The notes: a model not told the origin generated them from the letters alone. Counted from the stretch's first letter, positions 52,520 to 63,773 are shown. The stretch is DNA of 64,000 bases from DAORHV01 sp964448405 (GCA_964448405.1 CAYUVW010000004.1:1-64000), one strand, 5' to 3'. Program-made: numbers and translations.

Positions 52520-53065
52520 ATGCTTGAACCCCTTCACTCCGTTGTGATCGAATTGCAGGATGCCCATCCGGCGGAAGATGTTGTTCGAGCTCGATTCGAG
52601 GAACGCATCCGCTATTTCGAGATGGAAATCCAGGACGGGTTACGTTGCGAATTGGAGCGTCTGTTAAGCGTTGCCATAACGATGCATGCGCCTCCAGATG
52701 CCAACGTGACGAACGATGAGCTGCTGGCTTGGCTACACGACCGCGCAAGGTGCGTCTTCCGGGGCGGGAACAACGTACTCGAACTTTCCGATGCATTTGC
52801 CGAAGCAGTACAGGAGGAACACGAAGCCCTCATCGGGCGCACGCAAGGCGCCGAGACACGCTCTGAAGATGAACTGCGTGCAATCACACTACACAAGATC
52901 GCACAGGCGCAATCTGCAATGCAGCACAAGCTCGATGCATGGAGGGCTGTGATAGTGGTCGAACGACTCGATCGGGTCATTCGACGTGTGGAATACCACG
53001 TGCAACAACTCTTCAGCCGCCGCATCGGCGAATTGCGCGCTGAACTGGCAGCACGGCATGCCTGA
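52520..53065 (+). CDS. Hypothetical helical protein (181 aa)
   Basis: An Arg/Glu-rich soluble protein that looks almost wholly helical (EDVVRARFEERIRYFEMEIQ, TLHKIAQAQSAMQHKLDAWR). No family is recognised. ATG 52520 lies 16 bases after ftsK, so it is probably in the same unit; its end overlaps the rdgB promoter. A role near division is only suggested by position. Confidence 0.65.
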   Translation: MLEPLHSVVIELQDAHPAEDVVRARFEERIRYFEMEIQDGLRCELERLLSVAITMHAPPDANVTNDELLAWLHDRARCVFRGGNNVLELSDAFAEAVQEEHEALIGRTQGAETRSEDELRAITLHKIAQAQSAMQHKLDAWRAVIVVERLDRVIRRVEYHVQQLFSRRIGELRAELAARHA

Positions 53066-53073
53066 GGTACACT
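53045..53073 (+). promoter_or_regulatory. rdgB promoter, leaderless start
   Basis: CTGGCA (53045-53050), 17 bases, TACACT (53068-53073), ending 6 bases before the rdgB ATG at 53080. Confidence 0.6.
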
Positions 53074-53079
53074 TTCGGC

Positions 53080-53670
53080 ATGCGCCTTCTCGCCGGTACC
53101 AACAACAAAGGAAAATTGATCGAAATTCGAGAATCGTTGGCCGGTTTGCCTATAGAATTGGTTGGACCCGGGGATATCGGCATTCAATCGGAACCGCACG
53201 AACACGGAACTACCTTTACGGAAAATGCGCTCATTAAGGCACGTCATTTCCATGAGCTTTCGCGACTACCAACCATGGCGGATGACTCAGGGATCGTGGT
53301 AGATGCCCTGGCCGGTGAACTTGGCATTGCCACCAGGCGCTGGGGAGCCGGTCCCAAAGCCACGGATAAGGAATGGATCGAGTATTTTCTGAAGCGCATG
53401 GCCAGCGAGAAAAATAAGAGGGCAACATTCGTTTGTTGCATTGCCTATATCGACCCAAAGGGCGAAGAACACATCTTTAACGGTGCTTGCTCCGGAATCA
53501 TTACCGATACCCTGGAGGCAGACTTCCTGCCGGGCCTTCCCATCTCTGCTTGCTTCAGACCAGATGGCTATTCAGTCGTATACTCAGCCATGAAAGTCGA
53601 ACAAAAAAATAGTACAAGTCATAGAGGAAGAGCACTGGCGGCACTGCGTGAATTTCTCACTCTTACTTGA
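53080..53670 (+). CDS. rdgB: XTP/dITP pyrophosphatase (RdgB/HAM1)
   Basis: Removes non-canonical purine triphosphates such as ITP and XTP to nucleoside monophosphates. The 196-residue protein shows LAGTNNKGKLIEIRESL, FTENALIKARHF, MADDSGIVVDAL and the end motif SHRGRALAAL, in family order. Length fits. It starts 14 bases after the previous stop with its own -10 box. Confidence 0.95.
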   Translation: MRLLAGTNNKGKLIEIRESLAGLPIELVGPGDIGIQSEPHEHGTTFTENALIKARHFHELSRLPTMADDSGIVVDALAGELGIATRRWGAGPKATDKEWIEYFLKRMASEKNKRATFVCCIAYIDPKGEEHIFNGACSGIITDTLEADFLPGLPISACFRPDGYSVVYSAMKVEQKNSTSHRGRALAALREFLTLT

Positions 53671-53791
53671 ACACAATAATAGATCATTAATTTTCTCTCT
53701 ATCTAGGGCTCAATTTGAATTAATTGCATAGAAAAATCATACACATAACACCTCTCAAGCCTCAGGCTGCTGACGAGGTACAGATAGAGCG

Positions 53792-56749
53792 CTATTCCAA
53801 ATCCTTCGCCTCGACCGGAGTGAAGTCCAGCACCTGAATCTTCTTCCAGACGGCGTTGATGAGCTTGGCCAGCTCGGTTTTCTGGGCGGTGCTGACCTGG
53901 AAGGTGCGCTCAACCGGATGTTCGGCAGCTTCGCCGATGAAATCCAGCGTGAAAGCAATCGGCGTCAGATGTGGCATTCCGTGCTGCAGCAGCAGGGCAT
54001 AGAACACGAGTTGGCGGAAGTAATCCCCTTCTACGATCTGCGCCTCGGTCTTGGGACGGCCGGTCTTGAAGTCCAGCACCATGGCATTGGCCGAGGCAGG
54101 ATTTTCCAAATCGATACGGTCTAATTTTCCTTTGATGGGAATATCGCCCAGATGCGTGGAAATGGAATGCTCGACATACGCGATGGTTGGCAATGCACCC
54201 GCCAACCGCTGCTCGAAATAGCGCGGCAGCGATTCCTCACCCAGTCTGGTCAAGCGACCGCGTTCGGCATCGGTAAGCACCTCACGTTTATTCAAGTAGG
54301 TACGGAATGCCTCCAGGAACTCACCATCGGTCATGGGTTTGCCCGATTTGGTGCGCATGGACCATTGCTTCAGCGCATCGTGCACGGCATTGCCGTACAC
54401 CAAACTCGATTCCTTGGACTGCGGAACCTGCAACAAATCGCGCTCCAGGAACAGCTGCGGATCTTCCAAGAAGTGGTTCAAAGCGGTCACGGACAGCGCG
54501 TAGTCTTGTAAGCGGTGCTTCAGGAATGCGGCGAACTCGGCATCGATGTGTCGCGGGGGCTTCAGCAATAAGCTGACTGCCTGTTCGGGGTTTTTCAATT
54601 CCTTTTCTTGTTCGGGCAGCTCTCCGGACTCGGCGAAGAACGATGACGGACTCACCGCTTTGTTGCGGTCGCCGGAGGTGAGTTGCTTGGCGCAAGTGAA
54701 CAAGAGTTCCTGCTTGGCACGCGTCATGGCCACGAATGCCACGCGACGTTCATCTTGGCCTTTCTCGAACGACTTCTGCTCTTTCTCCCAACCGAACAGC
54801 AAATCCTCGGGCACCGAAATGCCGGCATGACTCATACGGTTGTTCCAATGACGGTCGCGGAAGCTGGTGAGAATGACGGTCTCAAATTCGAGACCCTTAC
54901 TGCGATGGGCGGTCATCAGCTGGACGCCTGCATCGGTTAAATGCGGCAAGTCGTAACTCAATCGCAAATCGCCGTAATCCGGGTCGCCGTACATCGTCAG
55001 GTCATCTAAGAATGACTCGAAGCTGAACTGGGGCGATTCGTAACAGCGGTACTTCACACGGTCGAAGAATTCCTGAATGGCGGCGTAATCCAGCGGATCC
55101 ACCGGCTTGCCGCCGACGGTGGCAATCGTCAGTAATCCACTCTCCTTCAGTGCATGTTCGAGTGTCTCGAGCACGGTGCGGCTCCCGAGTTTCTGATGCA
55201 AATCCAGCAGAACGTCACGCGTCTTCAATACCTGCTCGCGATCATTCAGCTCTGCCGGATCACCGGTGTTCTTCGGACCGAACTTCAGCAGCACTTCCTG
55301 CAAGTCGGTCTTCTCGTTGCGCTGAATTTCGAAAATGCGGCCCAAATCGGCCGGATGGCAGCCGAAACATTCGCACGCCATGGCAGCACCCAGCAATCCG
55401 CTGTCCGTCGGCTTGTGGATCGCCTTCAGAATGGCGATGATCTGCTGGACCATGGGGTGCAGCAACAAATCGATGCGACCGGTCATTTGCACCGGAATGC
55501 CGCGTGCAGTAAGCACGTCGTAGATAGGCCGCAACTCGGCATTGGTTTGCGTGAGGACGGCAATCTCGGTCGGCACCATGCCGTCGGCCAGACGATCGTC
55601 GATGAGATCGGCAATCAAGAACGGCTCGGTCATGTCGCTGGGGCTGAGCAGCAAGACAGGCTTGATTGCTTTGTGACCCGATGCCGACGTGAGTGTTTTG
55701 TCCAAACCTTCGATACGACCGACCAGTCGCTCGGTATTGTTGGAAATGAGCGCATTGGCGGCATCCAAAATTGGCTGTGTACAGCGGTAGCTTGTCTTCA
55801 GCACGATGATCGGCGCCTTTGGGAAGCGCTTATGGAACGACAAGATGTTGGTGAGGTTGGCGCCCTGGAACCGATAGATTGCCTGGTCGTCGTCGCCGAC
55901 CACGAAGAAGTTGGGGTTGTCTTCGGGCGTACGCGGCTGCGTGAGTAACTCAATAAGTCTGTACTGCGCGCCGTTGGTATCCTGAAATTCGTCGACCAGC
56001 AAATACAGATAACGCTCCTGTTGAGACGCCAATAGCCAGTCTTCTTCTGTGAGTGCGCGGATTACCCCCAAGATCATGTCGTCGTAGTCGTAGCGCTGGG
56101 ATTCTTTCAGTACTTCTTGGTAGCGGACGAACACGCGCACCAGGTCGCGGAACTTGCGGGCTTTGCGCAGGTTGTTCTCGTGCGCCTTGGTTCCTTCGCG
56201 ACTGAGTTGCGAAAGAGCGACATCGTTTTCATCGGCAATGCGCGCCAACTCGGCCGGGTCTGCCTTTCCTTCGCGTTTGAACAGGCTTATGCGACTGAGA
56301 ATGTCGGAGATGCCACGGTGCGGATCTTTCTTATTCACCAGCTCCAAATCGGGCATCATTTCATCGATAATTGATCGCACCGCGCGATAGCGCTCCACAT
56401 CACTGATTTGCTCGAGCGCGGACCATTGCTCGAAGACTTGAGGATGCTGAAGAATGATCTCGTTGCAGAACCCGTGGATGGTATTCACCTGCACGCCGTA
56501 TGCATCCGGACCAATGAGTTTGCGCAAGCGCTCACGCATGGCGGTGGCGCCGCTGTTGCTGAAGGTAAGACACAGAATGTTGCCGGGCTTGGCCTGCGTC
56601 TTCTGGAGAATATTGGCAACGCGCATGGCAACCGTCTGTGTTTTGCCGGTGCCAGGACCAGCGACCACCATGACCGGGCCTTCGACGGTGTCCACCGCGC
56701 GGCGTTGGTCGGGGTTGAGTCGGGCGTATTCGGTTGCGAAGGATTTCAT
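53792..56749 (-). CDS. UvrD/PcrA-like helicase with C-terminal RecB-type nuclease
   Basis: The 985-residue protein has SF1A helicase motifs: Q-like LNPDQRRAV, Walker A GPGTGKTQ, Ia LTFSNSGATAMRERL, II VDEFQDTN, III DDDQAIYRFQGA and VI near VAFVAMTRAK. The final ~230 residues form a PD-(D/E)xK nuclease: GKLDRIDL, VLDFKTGRPKTE and the RQLVFYALLL Gln-x-x-x-Tyr motif. This is the AddA/AdnB-like layout, with no AddB in the window. ATG 56749 follows an extended -10 by 7 bases; upstream starts enter the hairpin-rich spacer. Confidence 0.92.
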   Translation of the reverse strand: MKSFATEYARLNPDQRRAVDTVEGPVMVVAGPGTGKTQTVAMRVANILQKTQAKPGNILCLTFSNSGATAMRERLRKLIGPDAYGVQVNTIHGFCNEIILQHPQVFEQWSALEQISDVERYRAVRSIIDEMMPDLELVNKKDPHRGISDILSRISLFKREGKADPAELARIADENDVALSQLSREGTKAHENNLRKARKFRDLVRVFVRYQEVLKESQRYDYDDMILGVIRALTEEDWLLASQQERYLYLLVDEFQDTNGAQYRLIELLTQPRTPEDNPNFFVVGDDDQAIYRFQGANLTNILSFHKRFPKAPIIVLKTSYRCTQPILDAANALISNNTERLVGRIEGLDKTLTSASGHKAIKPVLLLSPSDMTEPFLIADLIDDRLADGMVPTEIAVLTQTNAELRPIYDVLTARGIPVQMTGRIDLLLHPMVQQIIAILKAIHKPTDSGLLGAAMACECFGCHPADLGRIFEIQRNEKTDLQEVLLKFGPKNTGDPAELNDREQVLKTRDVLLDLHQKLGSRTVLETLEHALKESGLLTIATVGGKPVDPLDYAAIQEFFDRVKYRCYESPQFSFESFLDDLTMYGDPDYGDLRLSYDLPHLTDAGVQLMTAHRSKGLEFETVILTSFRDRHWNNRMSHAGISVPEDLLFGWEKEQKSFEKGQDERRVAFVAMTRAKQELLFTCAKQLTSGDRNKAVSPSSFFAESGELPEQEKELKNPEQAVSLLLKPPRHIDAEFAAFLKHRLQDYALSVTALNHFLEDPQLFLERDLLQVPQSKESSLVYGNAVHDALKQWSMRTKSGKPMTDGEFLEAFRTYLNKREVLTDAERGRLTRLGEESLPRYFEQRLAGALPTIAYVEHSISTHLGDIPIKGKLDRIDLENPASANAMVLDFKTGRPKTEAQIVEGDYFRQLVFYALLLQHGMPHLTPIAFTLDFIGEAAEHPVERTFQVSTAQKTELAKLINAVWKKIQVLDFTPVEAKDLE

Positions 56750-56756
56750 TATGGAG

Positions 56757-56762
56757 ATCATA
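56757..56762 (-). promoter_or_regulatory. Extended -10, leaderless start of the helicase
   Basis: On the - strand TGC-TATGAT (hexamer 56757-56762) ends 7 bases before the ATG at 56749. Confidence 0.65.
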
Positions 56763-56789
56763 GCATCTCTCGACTCAAGGCTGATGCTA

Positions 56790-57150
56790 CCAAGAATATG
56801 CCTCGATTCTTCCGTCCCTTTTTGTCCGAGCGACAAAAAGGAACCAAAAAACGCGTGTGCGCTGAGCGCCCTCCAGCAGGCCCCCGCGCGCAGCGCACGC
56901 CACCCCTTTGGTGGCTTGAGCACTCGCCCAGAGCTTGCATGCCGTACTGGCCGCCCTGAAAGAATTCGTCGCGGTTCTTCGCAAAGCGGGGCCGCAAGCA
57001 AACGTGCCTGTTTGAGCCCGCGAGTGGGGACGAGCGGGCGAGTTCACGTTTGCAGTGCCCCGCTGAGCGAGCAAGAACCGCAGAATTCTTTCACCAGCGG
57101 CCGCTTTTTTCTCCACTTTTTTCTAAAAAAAGTGGAAGGAAGAGATTCAA
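56790..57150. repeat. Hairpin-rich noncoding element
   Basis: A 426-base spacer without a credible gene holds serial hairpins: CCTTTTTGTC/GACAAAAAGG (56817-56841), a GTGCGCTG/CAGCGCAC stem (about 56855-56898), CCACC/GGTGG (56901-56915) and a long imperfect inverted repeat. The long repeat has arms GAAAGAATTC...GCGGTTCTT (from 56958) and AAGAACCGC..GAATTCTTTC (to 57092). It is closed by CCACTTTTTT/AAAAAAGTGG (57113-57135). G+C is high. It may be a structured RNA or a small mobile element. Confidence 0.6.
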
Positions 57151-57187
57151 AAAAACTCTTCATACAATCAAACCATGATTCGATAAT

Positions 57188-58132
57188 CTACGCGCGGTTT
57201 TTCAGCATCAGCGCCCGCGCCAACCGCACATGAAAGACCGCTGCAAACGCGACGCTGACCTCCAGTGTGAGCAACCACACAAGGAAACCGGCCTTGGGTA
57301 CCACGGATGACAACACCTGCACCAAACCCGATGCCAACCAAATGACGATAATAAGAAACAGCGCCAATGTAATTCGCGAGCCAAGGATCGCCAAGATGAA
57401 TCCTTTCGTCTTCGTGCGGCTAATGGAAGCACTTTTCAAGACTCCACTCTGACCGCCCAACAGCAATACCGGCGCAATCACGTACCGGGATGTCAATGCG
57501 ACGGCCACAAGCAAGCCAAAGAAACACGTCGGCAAGAACGCGACCGGCGGCAGGGCAAAGGCCACCAGGAGAATCACAAGAATGGGGAGCCACGCAAACG
57601 ACCGGAAGAAAATCCACGGCAACAAGAGCGACATGGCTACGATTTTCCCGGGCAACTGTCGGGCTGCGTCTTCCGGCCCACGTCCGTCTTGTACCGACAG
57701 CAACATGAAGAATACTGCCGACACCGCAAGGATTGCAGCGGCAATAAGCATGAGCGCAAAGACCAACGGCATGGAAGAGATGACGAAATACAGGCCCGCA
57801 TTACTGGCGGTAGGCGTAAATCCGTACTGCTCAGCCGAAACGCCGCTTGCCATACTCTGGCGGAGCGCCTCCAGAATCCGATCCACTTCATCGGCAGGTG
57901 CCCCTGTCTGCAGCAAGTCGACCAGCTGCGTTTCAAATTGCTCGCTGGTCAATCCTGTGCGCGAAAGAATGCCGGCAATGTTGGCATCGAGTTGTCGCGC
58001 AAAAAAAGCCTGGTTAACGGCCAAGAGCATGGTGAATGCAATCAGACCAATGCCGACGGACTTCCAGCGGACAAGCAAAAAACTCCAGGTTTCACTTAGC
58101 AATGCACCAGTGGACTGCAGCATACGCGGCAA
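57188..58132 (-). CDS. Multi-pass membrane protein (hypothetical, 314 aa)
   Basis: Six or more membrane helices with a polar loop (about 45-110). The end resembles DUF975/YciC-type proteins with alternating helices and basic tails, but I assign no function. It follows rpoD: a TTG start lies 3 bases after the rpoD stop and an ATG (58123) 12 bases after it, so co-transcription with rpoD is likely. Confidence 0.7.
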   Translation of the reverse strand: MPRMLQSTGALLSETWSFLLVRWKSVGIGLIAFTMLLAVNQAFFARQLDANIAGILSRTGLTSEQFETQLVDLLQTGAPADEVDRILEALRQSMASGVSAEQYGFTPTASNAGLYFVISSMPLVFALMLIAAAILAVSAVFFMLLSVQDGRGPEDAARQLPGKIVAMSLLLPWIFFRSFAWLPILVILLVAFALPPVAFLPTCFFGLLVAVALTSRYVIAPVLLLGGQSGVLKSASISRTKTKGFILAILGSRITLALFLIIVIWLASGLVQVLSSVVPKAGFLVWLLTLEVSVAFAAVFHVRLARALMLKNRA

Positions 58133-58135
58133 GGA

Positions 58136-59530
<1,395 letters not shown>

Positions 59531-59544
59531 AGATACGGGGTCAG

Positions 59545-59573
59545 AGGATAGAGGCAGACCTTGTCTGTTGCAA
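59545..59573 (-). promoter_or_regulatory. rpoD promoter with inverted repeat
   Basis: On the - strand TTGCAA (59568-59573), 17 bases, TATCCT (59545-59550). The spacer holds CAGAC-N3-GTCTG (59555-59567). The leader is about 7 bases to the ATG at 59530. Confidence 0.7.
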
Positions 59574-59750
59574 GCCGAGAAGTCCAGGTGAAGCGTCGCA
59601 AGGTTTCCGAGAGATACAGTACGTCGTCAGAAGACCACGCAATTGGCGGCATTACAGGCCACCATTCGTCTCTGAGAGCCACAGAACAATGGCCGGAAGA
59701 CCTGCGAATAAGGTTGGCTACGCAGCGTGATATCCGTATTCGAGTAATGA

Positions 59751-61511
59751 TCAGCCTGCCATTTTGGATAACTTCAACACCTGTTGGTACTTGGTCAGCA
59801 AGCGCACCTCTTCGTCGGCGCGGCCGGATTTGCGCGCTTCCTTCAATTCAAGAACGATTTCATTTTGCTTACGGATCATCAACTCACGATTGGTTGCGGT
59901 GCACAATTTTTTCATCTCACGCACGGCGACCGTCTCTGCCCACAGAGCGAAGTTCTCTTCGCAGTACATGGTCAGCACGCCGACCTGCTCTTTCAAAGCG
60001 CCGTCTGCCTGAGCAGCACTCAAAATATCCTCGATGGACACCTTGGCATCGGCAGTCGACAACGCGACTCTGATACGATTCCAATCTTCTTCGTCGGGCG
60101 GTATGAGCTCGGCAAGCATGGGCCGCGTACGCGGGTACACAATCGCAAGACCGATGCACAGCTGAATGCGCGTGAACGGCGTCTGTTCGGCAATCGCAAC
60201 GACTTCAGCTTTGCGACTGGGGGTTTCTGCACCCGCACGCCAAGCGCGGAAGTCGGCCTCTATTTCGGAAATGCGCATGCCGAAGGCCACGGTCATTTTC
60301 TCCAGATAGGAACGCAGCTCCACCGACGTCGGGACTGCGCCGAGCAATGGAAAGAGCGTTTCGGTAATCCGCAGTCGACCCTTGGGCTCCAAGATATCCG
60401 GCATGGTTCGCATTTGCTCAATCACGCCCTCCACATATTCGACCGCAGCGGTTGCAACGATCGTGGCGAAGAGTGCGGCATCTTTCTGGACAAGTTCGTC
60501 GGGATCCTTGGACGGTATGGCAACCGACTGCACGCGTGTGTGCGCCTTGCTCAGCAGTTGGAATGCGCGGTCGGCGGCCTGGCGTCCGGCCCGATCTTGA
60601 TCCAAACACAGGATGACCGAATCGGCGTAGCGTTTCAGCAAACGCACGTGATCCTCGGTGAGCGCCGTTCCGCTGACGGCAACGACGTTTTTCACGCCAG
60701 CCTTGTGTGCAGCAACGACATCGAAGTAGCCCTCCACAAGCAGTACGCTGCGCGACTGTCGTATGGCATCGCGCGCTTGGAACAAGCCGTACAACACGGT
60801 GGATTTGTGATACAGCGGTCCATCGGGGCTGTTGACATACTTCGCATCGGCGTCACCCATGGTGCGCCCTCCGAAGCCGATGATATGGCCCTGCGCATCG
60901 CCGATGGGAAACATGATGCGGTGACGGAATCGGTCGTAAATGCGTTCCTCGGACAATTCTTTTTGAATGCCGAGTCCAGCACCGACGATTTCCGAACGAC
61001 TGAAGCCCGCCTTCAGCAAATGATCGTATGTCTCGGAAAAGGAATCCGGCGCGTAGCCGATACCGAATGTTTGCAGCAGTTCTTCGGTAACGCCACGCCT
61101 CTGCACGTACTCGAATGCAGCCGGTACAGCCCTCAGTTTCGCCTGATAAAACTCAGAGGCCTTCTGGAGGCAGTCCCTCATCCGCTCCTTTGCATCTTTC
61201 TCGATTCTTGGTGCGGTGTCTCGTGCTCTATCTTTGGGCAACTCGACGCCGGTCTTTTCGGCCAGCATACGAAGAGCGGTCGGAAAATCGACGCCTTCGA
61301 TGCGCTGAGTAAATGAAAAAATGTCGCCGCCGCTCTGACAAGCAAAGCAGTACGCAATTCCCTTGTCCGGCGATACCAATAGGCTGGGCTTCTTGTCGTT
61401 ATGGAACGGACACAAGCAGACGTAATTGCGACCCTTTTTCTGTAACTGACAATACTGCGCGACGAGTTGTTCGATCGGGAGCCGTGCGCGGATGTCGTCT
61501 TTTGCGTCCAT
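59751..61511 (-). CDS. dnaG: DNA primase (DnaG)
   Basis: Makes RNA primers for replication. The 586-residue protein has a CHC2 zinc finger (CPFHNDKKPS, CFACQSGGD), the TOPRIM catalytic core (VLLVEGYFDVVAAHKAG, ILCLDQDRAGRQA) and a C-terminal helicase-binding region. It lies upstream of rpoD in the same direction but 220 bases away, with the rpoD promoter between, like a split macromolecular-synthesis operon. Confidence 0.96.
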   Translation of the reverse strand: MDAKDDIRARLPIEQLVAQYCQLQKKGRNYVCLCPFHNDKKPSLLVSPDKGIAYCFACQSGGDIFSFTQRIEGVDFPTALRMLAEKTGVELPKDRARDTAPRIEKDAKERMRDCLQKASEFYQAKLRAVPAAFEYVQRRGVTEELLQTFGIGYAPDSFSETYDHLLKAGFSRSEIVGAGLGIQKELSEERIYDRFRHRIMFPIGDAQGHIIGFGGRTMGDADAKYVNSPDGPLYHKSTVLYGLFQARDAIRQSRSVLLVEGYFDVVAAHKAGVKNVVAVSGTALTEDHVRLLKRYADSVILCLDQDRAGRQAADRAFQLLSKAHTRVQSVAIPSKDPDELVQKDAALFATIVATAAVEYVEGVIEQMRTMPDILEPKGRLRITETLFPLLGAVPTSVELRSYLEKMTVAFGMRISEIEADFRAWRAGAETPSRKAEVVAIAEQTPFTRIQLCIGLAIVYPRTRPMLAELIPPDEEDWNRIRVALSTADAKVSIEDILSAAQADGALKEQVGVLTMYCEENFALWAETVAVREMKKLCTATNRELMIRKQNEIVLELKEARKSGRADEEVRLLTKYQQVLKLSKMAG

Positions 61512-61520
61512 GGGAGCGTG

Positions 61521-61526
61521 AGTATA
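61521..61526 (-). promoter_or_regulatory. -10 box of dnaG
   Basis: On the - strand TG-TATACT (hexamer 61521-61526) ends 9 bases before the ATG at 61511. Confidence 0.55.
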
Positions 61527-61606
61527 CAGGAGTCCGAAGAAACCGAAGAGTCCGAGACGTCCAGCGATCGATAGTTTCCGTTGTACTGTTTGGAATGCCT
61601 AGAACC

Positions 61607-62983
61607 CTAACTGAACATCCTCACAATCTCCCTCGGCAGTCGGTTGAGAATCCGTCCTTTCATAAGCATTCCCCTGCCCAGCAGTAAGGGCTTCCCGGCA
61701 GGGTGATCAATAGACAAAAGAAGGTCGCCATGACCGGGGTTGTCGTACGGAATATCTCGACCAGATAATGCATGCTTCCGCTGCTCTTCATCCAGATGCA
61801 AAATATGCTCGCGAGCCCTAGCTCCACGCAAAGTTGCCATCTCGTGTGACATGCGTGCCAGACCATGTTCTGTTTGCTTCCCGAACGGCAAGCCTGCCAT
61901 GTACGCCATGGTTGGAATGGCGAAATCAGCCGCCTCTTGGGTAATGATGTGTAAGTTTTCCTTCTTACTGAAGAGAACCTCGTTTTCCTCTACAAATGGG
62001 GCTCCGTACCAATCCTGATTCGCATCTATCCACTCCTTACGGCGTGCCTTCGGAAGAATATCCAGCTTGGGAAAGGGTCCCTCGATTCTTTCGGCATGAC
62101 GTGTCGGTGCACGCTTCTCCAAGACTGCTGCAAAGAAGCCTTCCGTGTCGTAGGTTTGCGGCCACAAGCGGAATGCAGGGAATTGCTGTTTGGTCTGAAT
62201 CCAATCCTGAACCCGCTTGGATTCCTCGAGTGCCTTGCTCAAGTCAAACCCAAGCCCAGGGGTTGGATCAATAATCGTTAATTGATCACTAAATTTATTC
62301 ATGATTAAGCCCAAGACAGTCTCATTTTCTTCAGGTGTAAGTGTGCAAGTCGAGTACACGATTCTACCGCCGACTTTGGTGGCATGAATGGCGGATTCAA
62401 GTAGCTCCAACTGCAGGCGAGCCATCTTGCCGATGTTGTCATCGGAACAGTACATCAATGCATCGGAATCCTTTCGGGCGGTGCCCTGTGCAGTACATGG
62501 CGCATCGCACAATACGCGGTCGAAACGTTCCGTCATGCTTCGCGCGAACCACTGGCCGACCTTCTTGGTGACGACCACATTCATGACACCGCTGCGCTGG
62601 AGGTTGGAGGCCAATGCCCACATGCGCTTCTCTTGAACGTCGTTTGCAATAATGACTCCTTTGTTCTGCAGCTTGGCGGCAATCTGGGTGGTTTTGCTGC
62701 CTGGCGCCGAACTCATATCCAAGATCGCCTCACCAGGCTGAGGGTCCAGCAATGCCACTGGCAACATACTGGCCGCCTCTTGCATGTAGGTGTGACCAAG
62801 AACGTGCAGAAGGTCCTTCCCAAGTGCCTCGTCACGGTTCTCGCGGTCCACATAGAACGCCTCGTTGCACCACGGTACCGGCGTGAGCTTCCATTGCTTG
62901 GTGTCTGCCCAAATTTTGAAGTCACCCACACTGGATTTCAACGTATTAACACGCTTTGATTTTCGCAAAGGCAAGTCACTCAT
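61607..62983 (-). CDS. RNA m5C methyltransferase, RsmF/NSUN type with PUA-like end
   Basis: The 458-residue enzyme methylates C5 of cytosine in rRNA or tRNA. It shows the SAM site MSSAPGSKTTQIAAKL, motif IV DAPCTAQGTARKD and motif VI YSTCTLTPEENE with the two catalytic Cys residues. A C-terminal PUA-like region (about 370-458) follows. ATG 62983 fits the family length; the frame stays open to 63178 without family similarity. Whether it acts on rRNA or tRNA is not clear. Confidence 0.9.
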   Translation of the reverse strand: MSDLPLRKSKRVNTLKSSVGDFKIWADTKQWKLTPVPWCNEAFYVDRENRDEALGKDLLHVLGHTYMQEAASMLPVALLDPQPGEAILDMSSAPGSKTTQIAAKLQNKGVIIANDVQEKRMWALASNLQRSGVMNVVVTKKVGQWFARSMTERFDRVLCDAPCTAQGTARKDSDALMYCSDDNIGKMARLQLELLESAIHATKVGGRIVYSTCTLTPEENETVLGLIMNKFSDQLTIIDPTPGLGFDLSKALEESKRVQDWIQTKQQFPAFRLWPQTYDTEGFFAAVLEKRAPTRHAERIEGPFPKLDILPKARRKEWIDANQDWYGAPFVEENEVLFSKKENLHIITQEAADFAIPTMAYMAGLPFGKQTEHGLARMSHEMATLRGARAREHILHLDEEQRKHALSGRDIPYDNPGHGDLLLSIDHPAGKPLLLGRGMLMKGRILNRLPREIVRMFS

Positions 62984-63286
62984 TCGCTTGAGTTCGACCA
63001 CGTCAGTGACCGGCGCGTACCGGTCGAATGGATGTTGCTTGGACACGGGTGGAGCATGATTGAAGCGAGCAACAAAGGCAATACACTCGCAATCATCAGC
63101 TGAAACAGCGCTGGTGCACGGGCGAGAAGATGCCTGCGGGTGCGAAGTATCTCTTCGGACTTCAATACCTGGATGCATGCAAAGGCAGGCACACTTGCGT
63201 GCCAGGGGTACGCCGCTTTGCAGTGACAGGTTGATGCGCTACCTTGTGGGGCCTCCCAATTCTCAAACGGAAACCCTCCACACCCC
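62984..63286. other. Spacer between divergent genes
   Basis: About 300 bases with no gene I can support. It holds two perfect hairpins: GACCGG/CCGGTC (63008-63025) and GGCAC/GTGCC (63188-63203). Part may code for an N-terminal extension of the methyltransferase if it starts at 63178. No clear promoter is seen. Confidence 0.5.
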
Positions 63287-63670
63287 ATGAGCCACGAAAC
63301 GCTGCAAAATGAAGACGACGATACACCCCGCTATTCATCTATCGTGCAGATGAGCGTTGAGCACTGCCAGGACCTTGTTGTGGAGATGTCTCGGCGACTG
63401 CGCGTCTTCCTGGATGAACACAGACATGACGACCCATTGCTGGCCGAGGCCCATGAACTGATGACCGACCACGATGAAGCATTCGATCCACAGGCCTTTG
63501 AACGTGGTGAACGCGGCAGGGCATCGGTACTTTTCCTAAAACTGAGCGTATTGCTGGAACGTCATCCTGTTGCCGGAAAACTCATTGAGCGCCTGCTGGA
63601 GATGGAGCACCGTGCACGAGCACGGGCAATTGATCTTCTACGCCAATCAGAGAATCTCGGAAATAACTGA
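63287..63670 (+). CDS. Hypothetical helical protein (127 aa)
   Basis: A soluble protein rich in His, Glu and Arg, mostly helical (EHCQDLVVEMSRRLRVFLDE, MEHRARARAIDLLRQSENL). No family, signal or membrane segment is recognised. It is divergent from the methyltransferase gene. Base use is like neighbours. Confidence 0.6.
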   Translation: MSHETLQNEDDDTPRYSSIVQMSVEHCQDLVVEMSRRLRVFLDEHRHDDPLLAEAHELMTDHDEAFDPQAFERGERGRASVLFLKLSVLLERHPVAGKLIERLLEMEHRARARAIDLLRQSENLGNN

Positions 63671-63773
63671 TCAGCCCTACTATTAAACAAAAAGTATGAT
63701 CTCTTTTTGTGTTCATGTAAGAAGATAATTTTTAGAGAAACTCCTCAGAAATAGCATTGTAAGTCGGCTATGG

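Noticed and set aside
59784..61316. Long + strand open frame (510 codons) opposite dnaG
   Set aside because: Antisense shadow of a convincing DnaG.
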